Source: Rubrivivax sp.
GTDB taxonomy: Bacteria > Pseudomonadota > Gammaproteobacteria > Burkholderiales > Burkholderiaceae_C
Assembly (NCBI GenBank): GCA_027487905.1
Contig: JAIYCR010000105.1
Coordinates: 1 to 64,000, forward strand
DNA length: 64,000 nt
Reading direction: 5' to 3'
The notes below the pieces were generated by a model. It saw only the letters and a program-made list of their open reading frames with translations. It did no database searches and was not told the DNA's origin. Every line of letters begins with the position of its first letter. The stretch's first letter is position 1. Position numbers and translations under genes: made by a program. This document shows, piece by piece, positions 55,799-64,000 of the stretch.

Positions 55799-57820
55799 TC
55801 ATGAGGTCGATGGCGCCGCCGGGCTTGACTCGCGCAGGGGAAGCGTGAGGCGGATCACGGTCCCGAAGCCCGGACCCGACTCCACCAGGCATTGACCGTG
55901 CATCTGCTTGGCCCGGTTCTTCATGCTGTACATGCCCTGGCCGCGGTCGAGCTTGCCGCTCATCTCGGTGGAGATTCCGCGGCCGTTGTCCTGGATCAGC
56001 AGCACGAACTCGTCCGCCCCGATGCCGCAGCGCACCTTGCAGTGCGTGGCGCCGCTGTGCTTGATGATGTTGCTCACCGCCTCGCGCAGGATGCGCGTGG
56101 TCTGCACATAGGTCCGCGCGGGCAGACGCTGCTGCACCTCGTCGGCCGGCCCGCGCCAGTCGGCGTCGATGCCCGCCTGCCCCAGCCGGGCCACCGTCTC
56201 GGCCCGCCAGTCGGCCAGCGCATCGGCCACCTGCACCGGCTTGCCCGTCAGGCCGCGCACCGACAGCCGCATTTCCTCCAGGGCCTCGCGCGCCAGGTTG
56301 GCGATGCGCTCGGACTCGCTGGTGTGCACGATGGTCAGCAGCTTGGCCCCCAGGTCATCGTGTAGGTCGGCAGCGATGCGCTTGCGTTCCTTCTCCGTCA
56401 CCTGCTCGACACGCAACTCGGCCAGCTGGGCGAAGTTGCGCTCGATCTGTGCGGTGGCCTCGGCCACCCGCAGCTCCATCGTGAGCCGGGCCGCTTCGGC
56501 GCTGCGCAGGGCCGAAGCGAAGGTGCGGACCAGGTGGAAGGCGGCGAACAGCAGCAGCGCGGACATCGCCAGATGCGCGACTTGCTCGGTGTGCAATGGC
56601 AGCCACCCGTACTGCGTGGCCATGACCACCATCACCAGCAGGCCGCCGATCGCCAGCATCGAGCCGGTCCAGCCGAAGTCTTCCGGCGTCTGGTGTCGCA
56701 CCTGGCGGCCCAGCAGCGCACCGGCTGCCATCAGCTCCAGCCCCAGCAGCGTGTACCAGAAGAGCGCCGTGCCGAAGGTCGCCTCCCGCGGGACCAGCAG
56801 CAGCGAGACCGGCATCAGCACGCATTGGGCGAGCAGCAGCGCGTCGACCCGGCGGTCCCGCCAACGGGCGCTGCGCAGCAGGAACACGGCGGCCACGCCT
56901 GCAACCGGTGCGATCAGCGAGGTGAACAGCCACTGGCTTTCCGGTCCGAGGCGCCAGTTGCCGAAACTGGCCGTGCGCAAGGTGACCAGGCCCCAGCCCA
57001 GCGCCAGCAGCCCGAAGAAGACGAAGCTGCCGTCGCGCCGGTCGTGCCAGCCCATCGCGGTGACGAAGGCGCCGAGCAGCAGCAGCGTCAGCGCCATGAC
57101 CTGCACCGCCGTGACCTGCCACAGGCGCTGGTCTTCATGCCGGCTTGCCAGCACCGTGTACGGACCGATCTGCACCGGCCACAAGCCCGCGGCGCGCTGG
57201 CGCGCAGTGGTCTGGGACAGCGGCAGGCCGGCGATGCGGATGTCCAGCCGGTTGGCCTGCGCCCGCAGCACCGCCCCGGGCAGCGGCAACAGGCGCGGCT
57301 GGAAACAGACCGCTCCCGACGGGTCGACCTCGGGGCCGTCCACCTGCAGCCGCACATCGTTGAGCACCACGACCAGGCGCCCGCAGGCCCGCTCCATCAG
57401 GAGCGCGAGGGTCGGGTCGGCGGCAAGCCCGTCGACGGCAGCGCCGGGCGGCCGTGGCGGTGCGTCGAACTCGATCCGATACCAGACCGGGCCCGGCCCG
57501 CCCTCCGACCCACCCTTCCAGGTCGCCGGCAGGTTCACTGCGCGAAGGGTGCCGTCGGCCGGAAAGGCGGGCGCGGGGGATGCGATCTGCTGGGCCCGCT
57601 CGACATGCAGCACGCCCTGCGCGTCCAGGCGGGGCGTCTGGCCTTGCGCGGTCCATGCGACCAGCGCCAGCAAAGCCGCGGTCAGCCAGCGCAGCAGCCA
57701 GCGCAGCAGCCAGCCGCGCAGGCCCGGGGCGCAGGCAGCGCGATCGGCTGCCAGGCGGGCGGGCGCAAAGGTGTCGCGTCGCAAGGCCTGGCGGGAATCG
57801 GCTTTGCTGCAGGGGTGCAT
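55799..57820 (-). CDS. Membrane sensor histidine kinase (HisKA_3 type)
   Basis: A 673-residue kinase. After an N-terminal helix comes a periplasmic domain, then about seven membrane helices (residues 210-430, of the 7TMR-DISM type). The phospho-acceptor site is in KRIAADLHDDLGAKLL, and the ATPase has EAVSNIIKHSGATHC, IQDNGRGIST and GQGMYSMKNRAK. It should signal to the LuxR-type regulator downstream. The ligand is unknown. ATG at 57820. Confidence 0.9.
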   Translation of the reverse strand: MHPCSKADSRQALRRDTFAPARLAADRAACAPGLRGWLLRWLLRWLTAALLALVAWTAQGQTPRLDAQGVLHVERAQQIASPAPAFPADGTLRAVNLPATWKGGSEGGPGPVWYRIEFDAPPRPPGAAVDGLAADPTLALLMERACGRLVVVLNDVRLQVDGPEVDPSGAVCFQPRLLPLPGAVLRAQANRLDIRIAGLPLSQTTARQRAAGLWPVQIGPYTVLASRHEDQRLWQVTAVQVMALTLLLLGAFVTAMGWHDRRDGSFVFFGLLALGWGLVTLRTASFGNWRLGPESQWLFTSLIAPVAGVAAVFLLRSARWRDRRVDALLLAQCVLMPVSLLLVPREATFGTALFWYTLLGLELMAAGALLGRQVRHQTPEDFGWTGSMLAIGGLLVMVVMATQYGWLPLHTEQVAHLAMSALLLFAAFHLVRTFASALRSAEAARLTMELRVAEATAQIERNFAQLAELRVEQVTEKERKRIAADLHDDLGAKLLTIVHTSESERIANLAREALEEMRLSVRGLTGKPVQVADALADWRAETVARLGQAGIDADWRGPADEVQQRLPARTYVQTTRILREAVSNIIKHSGATHCKVRCGIGADEFVLLIQDNGRGISTEMSGKLDRGQGMYSMKNRAKQMHGQCLVESGPGFGTVIRLTLPLRESSPAAPSTS

Positions 57821-57961
57821 CCGGGGATTGTCGGCGCGCCCGCAACCCGGTGCGCGCGCGCCCGTGTGCACCGCGACACAATCCCGCGCTGAAGCGGGTC
57901 GTGGCCGGCAGCGCCAGGCGCGACGCCCGTCCTGCCTGCGGTCACCCCCTGAAAGACGTCC

Positions 57962-58996
57962 TTGATCCTTCGCCACGCCTTCATTCCCGTCGACAACCTC
58001 AGGCTCGCCCACCTGTGCGGACCGCTGGACGAGAACCTGCGCCGCATCGAGCAGGCGCTGGAACTGCGGCTGAGCCGGCGCGGGGGCTCCTTCCGGATCG
58101 AAGGTCCCAAGGCAGCGGCCGAGCAGGCCACCGCGCTGCTTCAATCCCTGTACGAGCGTGCCCGCCAACCCGTCCATGCGGAGTCGCTGGACCTGCAGCT
58201 GGCCGAAGCGCGCGCGGCGCTGGCCCGCGCCACCCCGAACGCGGGCGGCGCGGCCGGGCGCGACCCGCCCGGCAGCCCGGCAGGCGAGGCGGCGCTCGCC
58301 GATGCGGCGGGTGGGCCGGATCTGGTTCTGCGAACCCGCAGGGCCGATCTCACCGGCCGCACCGCCAACCAGATGCTCTACCTGCGGCAGATGCTGTCGC
58401 ACGACCTCACCTTCGGCATCGGCCCTGCCGGCACCGGCAAGACCTTCCTGGCCGTGGCGGCGGCGGTCGATGCGCTCGAACGCAGCGCCGTCCAGCGCAT
58501 CGTGCTGACCCGCCCGGCGGTGGAGGCCGGCGAGCGCCTGGGTTTCCTGCCAGGCGACCTCACCCAGAAAGTCGATCCCTATCTTCGACCCCTCTACGAC
58601 GCGCTCTACGACCTGATGGGCTTCGACCGCGTCACCAAGGCCTTCGAGCGCGGCCTGCTGGAGATCGCGCCGCTGGCCTTCATGCGCGGCCGCACGCTCA
58701 ACCACGCCTTCGTCATCCTGGACGAGGCCCAGAACACCACCCGCGAACAGATGAAGATGTTCCTCACCCGCATCGGGTTCGGAAGCAAGGCAGTGGTCAC
58801 CGGCGACGTCAGCCAGATCGACCTGCCGCGCGGAACCGACAGCGGCCTGATCGACGCGGAGCGGGTGCTGCGCCGGGTGCAGGGCGTGGCCATGACGCGG
58901 TTTTCCACCATCGACGTGGTGCGCCACCCTCTGGTGCAGCGCATCGTCGAGGCCTACGAGCAGCAAGGCTCCGGGGGGCGCGATGGCGATCGCTGA
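57962..58996 (+). CDS. phoH: PhoH family ATPase
   Basis: A 344-residue P-loop protein: LTFGIGPAGTGKTFLAVAAA, the EAGERLGFLPGDL segment and LDEAQNTTREQMKMFLTRIG. PhoH-like proteins of the ybeY neighbourhood act in RNA and ribosome metabolism. The start is a TTG at 57962, needed to include the conserved FIPVDNLRLAHLCGPLDENL. It overlaps ybeY by 14 bases. Confidence 0.93.
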   Translation: MILRHAFIPVDNLRLAHLCGPLDENLRRIEQALELRLSRRGGSFRIEGPKAAAEQATALLQSLYERARQPVHAESLDLQLAEARAALARATPNAGGAAGRDPPGSPAGEAALADAAGGPDLVLRTRRADLTGRTANQMLYLRQMLSHDLTFGIGPAGTGKTFLAVAAAVDALERSAVQRIVLTRPAVEAGERLGFLPGDLTQKVDPYLRPLYDALYDLMGFDRVTKAFERGLLEIAPLAFMRGRTLNHAFVILDEAQNTTREQMKMFLTRIGFGSKAVVTGDVSQIDLPRGTDSGLIDAERVLRRVQGVAMTRFSTIDVVRHPLVQRIVEAYEQQGSGGRDGDR

Positions 58997-59429
58997 CGCT
59001 GAACTGCAGTTGTCTCTGCAGTTCGCCGACCCGAGCGCCCGCGCGCTGCTGCCGCGTCACCGGGTTCGGCGCTGGTTGCGTGCTGCCCTGGCCCGTCCGG
59101 CCGAGATCACGGTGCGCGTGGTCGGACAGGACGAGGGCCGGGCGCTGAACCTGTCGTGGCGCCAGCGCGACTACGCCACCAACGTGCTGACCTTCGACTA
59201 CCAGCAGGAGCCGGTGGTGATGGCCGACCTGGTGTTGTGTGCGCCGGTGCTCGCCGCCGAGGCAGCCGAAGCGGGCCGCCTGCTGGAGCACCACTATGCC
59301 CACCTGCTCGTGCACGGCGCTTTGCACGCGCAGGGCTGGGATCACGAAGACCCGGTGCAGGCCGAGCAGATGGAGGCCCGCGAGAGCCAGGTGATGCAGG
59401 CGCTGGGCCTTCCCGACCCCTGGGCCTGA
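58983..59429 (+). CDS. ybeY: rRNA maturation endoribonuclease YbeY
   Basis: A 148-residue metallo-RNase required for 16S rRNA 3'-end maturation. The zinc motif HGALHAQGWDHE (H3xH5xH) is clear, preceded by RDYATNVLTF. ATG at 58983 overlaps phoH, the standard phoH-ybeY pair. Confidence 0.94.
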   Translation: MAIADAELQLSLQFADPSARALLPRHRVRRWLRAALARPAEITVRVVGQDEGRALNLSWRQRDYATNVLTFDYQQEPVVMADLVLCAPVLAAEAAEAGRLLEHHYAHLLVHGALHAQGWDHEDPVQAEQMEARESQVMQALGLPDPWA

Positions 59430-59493
59430 ACGCGACGCCGGGTCGCAAGCCCCGAACGCCACCCCGGAACGCCAGCCCGTGCCCGGCCCGCGC

Positions 59494-60600
59494 TCAGGCC
59501 TGGGAATCCAGGTAGCGCTTGCGCCAGAAGTACCCGCCCAGCGTGATGCCGATCAGGGCCATGATGCCGCTGGCCAGCCATACGCCGGTGCTGCTGTGAA
59601 TCAGCGGCAGGCCGTCGAAGTTCATGCCGAAGAAGCCGGTCACCAGGTTCAGCGGCATGAAGATCGCGGTCAGCACGGTCAGCGTGCGCATGATGTCGTT
59701 GGTGCGGTTGCCCAGAGCCGAGAAATGCAGCTGGACAGCGCTCTCGGCCGAGCTTTCGAGCCGGCGCACATGGCTGAGCACGCGCTCGATGTGGTCCAGC
59801 ACGTCGCGCGATCGCACCCGCAGCACCTCGCGCTCGCGGGCGGCTGCAGGCTCCTGCTCCGGCGGCCACTCCTCCATCGCGTCGATCCACTCCTGGATGG
59901 CGCTGCGCTGGTCTTCGCAGGTGTCTTCCAGCAGGTGCAGCGCGTTGCGCGAATCGAGCACCAGCTGCCAGTTGTTGAAGCGGCTGCGCGGACTGAGCAG
60001 CTCGGTCTGCAGGTAGACGAGCTGGCGCGTCAGCAGCCGCCTGAGCTCCAGGTAGCTGTCCACCATGTGGTTGACCATGCGCAGCATCAGGTCGGCCGGA
60101 TTGGCCGGCAGCCGCCCCGCGGACAGGCGCGATTCCGCTCGGTGCTCGAGCGCCATCGTGGCCATGCGGCTGGCGAAGTGCTCGCGCACCGGGCAGCCCG
60201 TGGGGTGCACCGTCAGCAGCAGGCGGTCGAAGAGCGCGAAGCCCACCGGGCTGGTGTCGATGGCTTCCAGCGCCTGCCGGGCCGAGCTGGCCGTGCCCTG
60301 GTTCTCGTCGACGAACATCAGGTTGCTGCGCTGCCCCGCGGCCAGCCGGCGGAACACCAGCACGTCGTACCACGAGGTGTAGCCGTGCTGCGAGGGCAAC
60401 TGGTTGTTCAGCAGGTCGGTCAGGTGCAGGTCCAGCAGGGGCGCGCCGGTGAGCCTGCCCAGCATGGCCTGGACCTCCGCCTGCTGGACCTCGAATTCCC
60501 GGCGCGCGCTGCCGATCCAGAGGTATCCGGTTGCGGGAAGCGCGTCCGGCAGCCCCTCCAGCTCGAGGAAGCGATCGGCGGTGATGTGGAACACCCGCAT
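59494..60600 (-). CDS. Divergent CorA-family metal transporter
   Basis: A 368-residue CorA-superfamily protein. It has a large cytoplasmic domain and two C-terminal helices with the motif TGFFGMNFDGLPLIHSS. It differs strongly from the CorA at 34924 and may be a ZntB-like or low-affinity transporter. ATG at 60600 (MRVFHITADRFLELEG). Confidence 0.85.
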   Translation of the reverse strand: MRVFHITADRFLELEGLPDALPATGYLWIGSARREFEVQQAEVQAMLGRLTGAPLLDLHLTDLLNNQLPSQHGYTSWYDVLVFRRLAAGQRSNLMFVDENQGTASSARQALEAIDTSPVGFALFDRLLLTVHPTGCPVREHFASRMATMALEHRAESRLSAGRLPANPADLMLRMVNHMVDSYLELRRLLTRQLVYLQTELLSPRSRFNNWQLVLDSRNALHLLEDTCEDQRSAIQEWIDAMEEWPPEQEPAAAREREVLRVRSRDVLDHIERVLSHVRRLESSAESAVQLHFSALGNRTNDIMRTLTVLTAIFMPLNLVTGFFGMNFDGLPLIHSSTGVWLASGIMALIGITLGGYFWRKRYLDSQA

Positions 60601-60623
60601 GCTGCCGACCCGCAGGGCAAGAC

Positions 60624-61704
<1,081 letters not shown>

Positions 61705-61731
61705 TTTCGAGCGGGTTTACCGGACGCTTGG

Positions 61732-61740
61732 TGCTAGAGT
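61732..61740 (+). promoter_or_regulatory. Extended -10 promoter for the candidate sRNA
   Basis: TGCTAGAGT fits the extended -10 form TGnTANNNT. Start of transcription would fall near 61747. No good -35 is seen, as is common with extended -10 promoters. Confidence 0.4.
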
Positions 61741-61746
61741 CTTCGA

Positions 61747-61859
61747 CGGATGGTAGCCGCAAGGTCGCCGTCCCCTGCTTTTCCTCCCTGAGCAGGAGCC
61801 TTGGCGTGTGACAGCGCGAGGCTTTGCAAGCCCCGGCCTGCGGGTCGGGGCTTTTTTTT
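61747..61859 (+). ncRNA. Candidate small RNA with CCUCC loop
   Basis: Inferred because a strong plus-strand terminator stands between two genes (hemB minus, hemJ plus) with no plus-strand gene before it. The predicted ~113-nt transcript holds a hairpin (CCTGCT / AGCAGG, 61774-61796) whose 11-base loop contains CCTCC at 61783-61787, complementary to the Shine-Dalgarno core. A weaker stem (AGCCT / AGGCT) and the terminator follow. It codes for no convincing protein. The ends are estimates. Confidence 0.5.
61828..61859 (+). terminator. Rho-independent terminator
   Basis: AAGCCCCG (61828-61835) and CGGGGCTT (61846-61853) form a perfect eight-base stem with a ten-base loop, running into eight T (61852-61859). 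This is the clearest intrinsic terminator in the window. It faces the plus strand. Confidence 0.88.
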
Positions 61860-61930
61860 CGGCCTGCACCAGGAAGGTGCGCCTGCGCGCAGCGGCGAAG
61901 GCCGGCCGCCCAGCCGCCCATAATCCAGCG

Positions 61931-62353
61931 ATGCTCTGGGTCAAGGCCTTCCACATCGTGTTCGTCGCCAGTTGGTTCGCCAGCTTGTTCTACCTGCCGC
62001 GCATCCTGGTGAATCTGGCCATGGTGCCGGCCGAAAGCCACGCCGAACGCGAGCGGCTGCTGCTGATGGGTCGCAAGCTGCTGCGCTTCGGCACGGTGCT
62101 GATGCTGCCCGCACTCGGCCTGGGGATCTGGCTGCTGGTGGCCTGGTGGCCGGCCTTCGCCGCGCCCTGGATGTGGGCCAAGCTCGCGCTGGTGCTGGCG
62201 GTGCTGGCCTACCACCACGCCTGCGGCGCCCTGCTGCGGTCCTTCGAGGCCTTCCGCAACCGCCGCAGCCACCGCTGGTTCCGGGTGTTCAACGAGGTGT
62301 CGGTGCTGCTGTTCATCGCCATCGTCGTGCTGGTGGTCGTCAAGCCTTTCTGA
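61931..62353 (+). CDS. hemJ: Protoporphyrinogen IX oxidase HemJ (CopD-like)
   Basis: A 140-residue membrane protein with four helices. It matches the HemJ/UPF0093 family: MLWVKAFHIVFVASWFASLF with the conserved His8, YLPRILVNLAMV, and WAKLALVLAVLAYHHACG with the conserved Lys84. HemJ oxidises protoporphyrinogen IX in many Gram-negatives. CopD-type annotation is the common alternative. It lies divergent from hemB. ATG at 61931. Confidence 0.85.
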   Translation: MLWVKAFHIVFVASWFASLFYLPRILVNLAMVPAESHAERERLLLMGRKLLRFGTVLMLPALGLGIWLLVAWWPAFAAPWMWAKLALVLAVLAYHHACGALLRSFEAFRNRRSHRWFRVFNEVSVLLFIAIVVLVVVKPF

Positions 62354-62365
62354 CGGGTAGCGCCC

Positions 62366-63523
62366 ATGCGTCGTGCCCCGCTCGCCGGTGCGGGCACCAC
62401 CCCGGCGTGGTTGGCCGCAGTCGCCGCCGCGCTGATCGCCTACGCCACGCTCTATCCGCTCAGCGGCTGGGACCATCCGGCCGGGTGGGCAGCCTGGCGC
62501 GTGATCGAACTGCCATGGCCGCGCCGGTGGACGACCTTCGATGTCCTGTCCAACATCCTGGGCTATGTCCCGCTCGGCCTGCTGCTGTGCCTGGCGCTGT
62601 TGCGCTCGGGGCGCGCCGCGGTGCTCGCCGCGGGGGCGGTGTCGGTGTTGCTGGCCGCGGTGCTTTCGCTGACGCTGGAATGCCTCCAGACCTTCCTGCC
62701 GGGCCGCGTGCCTTCCGCGATGGATCTGGCCTGCAACGCAGCGGGCGCCGCGGCTGGCGCTGCGCTCGGGGCCGCAGTGCAGGCCATCGGCTGGGCCGAT
62801 CGCTGGGACGACCGCCATGGACGGTGGATACGACGCGGCCATGCTGGCGGCACGACCCTGCTCGTGCTGTGGCCGCTGGCGCTGCTCTTGCCCACCTCGG
62901 TGCCGCTGGGGCTGGGCCAGGTCTTCGAGCCAGTGGGCGAGTGGGCCGTGGCCGCACTCGCGGACACGCCCTGGGGCGGGTGGCTGAGCGGGGGCGCTGG
63001 CCCTTCATCGGCGGCGCCGCCCGTTCGTCGCGCCTTGTCCGCCGCGGCGGAGGCCGGCATCGTGGCCGCTTCGATGCTCGCGCCGTGCATGCTGGCTTTC
63101 ACGCTGAGTTCGCCGGGATGGCGCCGGCTCGTGCTCACGCTGGGCGCCGTCTTGCTGGCGCTGGGCGTGCTCACGCTGTCCACGGCGCTGAACTTCGGGC
63201 CCCAGCACGCGCTGGCCTGGCAGACGCCCCAGGCGCTCGCCGGGATGGCCCTGGCAGCCTTGCTGGCCGGCACGCTCGCCTGGGTGCCCGCCCGCTTGGC
63301 TGCGGGCGTGGGGCTGCTGGCGCTGGGGGCGATGCTCGTTGGCGTGTCACTCGCCCCGCCCGACCCCTTCCACGCGCTGAGCCTGGCGGCCTGGGAACAG
63401 GGCCGGTTCATCCGCTTCCACGGTGCGGCGCAGTGGATCGGCTGGTTCTGGCCCTTCGCCGCGGTCTTCTACCTGCTCGGCCGACTGGGGCAGGCACCGG
63501 GCGCGCGTGGCCGCAGTTCCTAG
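62366..63523 (+). CDS. VanZ-family membrane protein
   Basis: A 385-residue protein with about ten hydrophobic helices. The VanZ domain spans residues 20-130 (LIAYATLYPL, DVLSNILGYVPLGLLLC, LECLQTFLPGRVPSAMDLAC). VanZ proteins affect envelope antibiotics or lipids, but the role of long forms is unknown. It is twelve bases downstream of hemJ. Confidence 0.82.
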   Translation: MRRAPLAGAGTTPAWLAAVAAALIAYATLYPLSGWDHPAGWAAWRVIELPWPRRWTTFDVLSNILGYVPLGLLLCLALLRSGRAAVLAAGAVSVLLAAVLSLTLECLQTFLPGRVPSAMDLACNAAGAAAGAALGAAVQAIGWADRWDDRHGRWIRRGHAGGTTLLVLWPLALLLPTSVPLGLGQVFEPVGEWAVAALADTPWGGWLSGGAGPSSAAPPVRRALSAAAEAGIVAASMLAPCMLAFTLSSPGWRRLVLTLGAVLLALGVLTLSTALNFGPQHALAWQTPQALAGMALAALLAGTLAWVPARLAAGVGLLALGAMLVGVSLAPPDPFHALSLAAWEQGRFIRFHGAAQWIGWFWPFAAVFYLLGRLGQAPGARGRSS

Positions 63524-63533
63524 AATCGCTGCC

Positions 63534-63860
63534 ATGAGCTACTACCAGCGCCACATCTTCTTCTGCCTCAACCAGCGCGAGGACGGCAGCGAGTGCTGCG
63601 CACAGCAAGGCGCGCAGGCCGGATTCGACCGTTGCAAGGCACAGGCCAAGGCGCACAACCTGCTGGGCGCGGGGCGCGTGCGGGTGAACAAGGCCGGCTG
63701 CCTGGACCGCTGCGCGGGCGGGCCGGTGGCCGTCGTCTATCCCGAGGCGGTCTGGTACACCTTCGTCGACGCCGCGGACATCGACGAGATCGTCGAGTCC
63801 CACCTGATCCGCGGCGAGGTGGTCGAGCGCCTCGTGCTGCCGCCCACCGTCGGCCGCTGA
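63534..63860 (+). CDS. Thioredoxin-like [2Fe-2S] ferredoxin family protein
   Basis: A 108-residue protein with four candidate cluster cysteines: HIFFCLNQREDGSECC and NKAGCLDRCAGGP, the layout of thioredoxin-like 2Fe-2S ferredoxins. It probably transfers electrons; the partner is unknown. ATG at 63534. Confidence 0.85.
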   Translation: MSYYQRHIFFCLNQREDGSECCAQQGAQAGFDRCKAQAKAHNLLGAGRVRVNKAGCLDRCAGGPVAVVYPEAVWYTFVDAADIDEIVESHLIRGEVVERLVLPPTVGR

Positions 63861-63871
63861 AGCCGCCGGCC

Positions 63872-64000
63872 GTGAACACCCCCACCGAGCGTCGCCTCAT
63901 CGACGGTCCGGCCGGCGTCCTGGAAGTCGCCATCGACCGGCCCGATCAGCCGCCACGGGGCCTGGCGGTCGTCGCCCATCCGCACCCGCTGCATGGCGGC
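63872..64000 (+). CDS. Alpha/beta hydrolase, N-terminal part
   Basis: The frame is open to the window end (43 codons). It begins with GTG at 63872 and contains GLAVVAHPHPLHGG, typical of a family of bacterial alpha/beta hydrolases often found beside 2Fe-2S ferredoxin genes. The catalytic Ser, Asp and His are outside the window. Confidence 0.7.
   Translation, partial: MNTPTERRLIDGPAGVLEVAIDRPDQPPRGLAVVAHPHPLHGG

Overview
The window is very GC-rich, densely coded chromosomal DNA. Gene content and order (yhdP next to glnE; leuS-lptE-holA; dapB-bamE next to fur; hprK-ptsN-hpf; phoH-ybeY; the CopD-like hemJ next to hemB) point to a betaproteobacterium of the order Burkholderiales, probably of the Rubrivivax/Leptothrix/Ideonella type. 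This assignment is inferred from protein character and synteny. No rRNA or tRNA gene, insertion sequence, prophage or CRISPR array was recognised.

Layout. 1-13.8 kb: end of a subtilisin-like protease with a GlyGly-CTERM tail, a SPOR protein, birA, a SET-domain protein, topB, a GGDEF/EAL membrane protein, a second subtilase ending in twelve six-residue repeats, a periplasmic binding protein with a long poly-alanine tract, and a nitrilase-family amidase. 13.8-24.4 kb: yhdP, glnE, a rhombosortase (the protease family thought to process GlyGly-CTERM tails), a DMT transporter, rfaE2 and a diiron ferritin-like/acyl-ACP-desaturase-like protein. 24.5-34.8 kb: the most unusual region. It holds a CarH/LitR-type regulator with all visible B12-photoreceptor motifs, a divergent glutathione peroxidase, and a nine-gene same-strand run (FAD oxidoreductase, DUF1365, Cfa-like methyltransferase, chalcone-isomerase-like protein, MFS permease, DUF3833 lipoprotein, SDR, NTF2-like protein, second FAD oxidoreductase). 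It looks like a light or singlet-oxygen response that remodels membrane lipids.

34.9-43 kb: corA, a histidine phosphatase, DUF1840, a GGDEF/EAL and an HD-GYP protein (c-di-GMP turnover), then the overlapping set thiL-pgpA-pncC. 43-52.6 kb: housekeeping genes holA, lptE, leuS, an ExbB/ExbD pair, dapB, bamE, fur, hprK, ptsN and hpf. 52.7-64 kb: ruvB and ruvA separated by an opposite-strand copper chaperone, a LuxR-type response regulator with its sensor kinase, phoH-ybeY, a second CorA, hemB and hemJ (divergent), VanZ, a 2Fe-2S ferredoxin-like protein and the start of an alpha/beta hydrolase.

Between hemB and hemJ there is a strong plus-strand Rho-independent terminator with no plus-strand gene before it. 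A small RNA with a CCUCC loop is inferred there, next to a perfect FNR-like palindrome. The litR/peroxidase intergenic region carries a 15-bp palindrome between two well-formed divergent promoters and is the best-supported regulatory site in the window.
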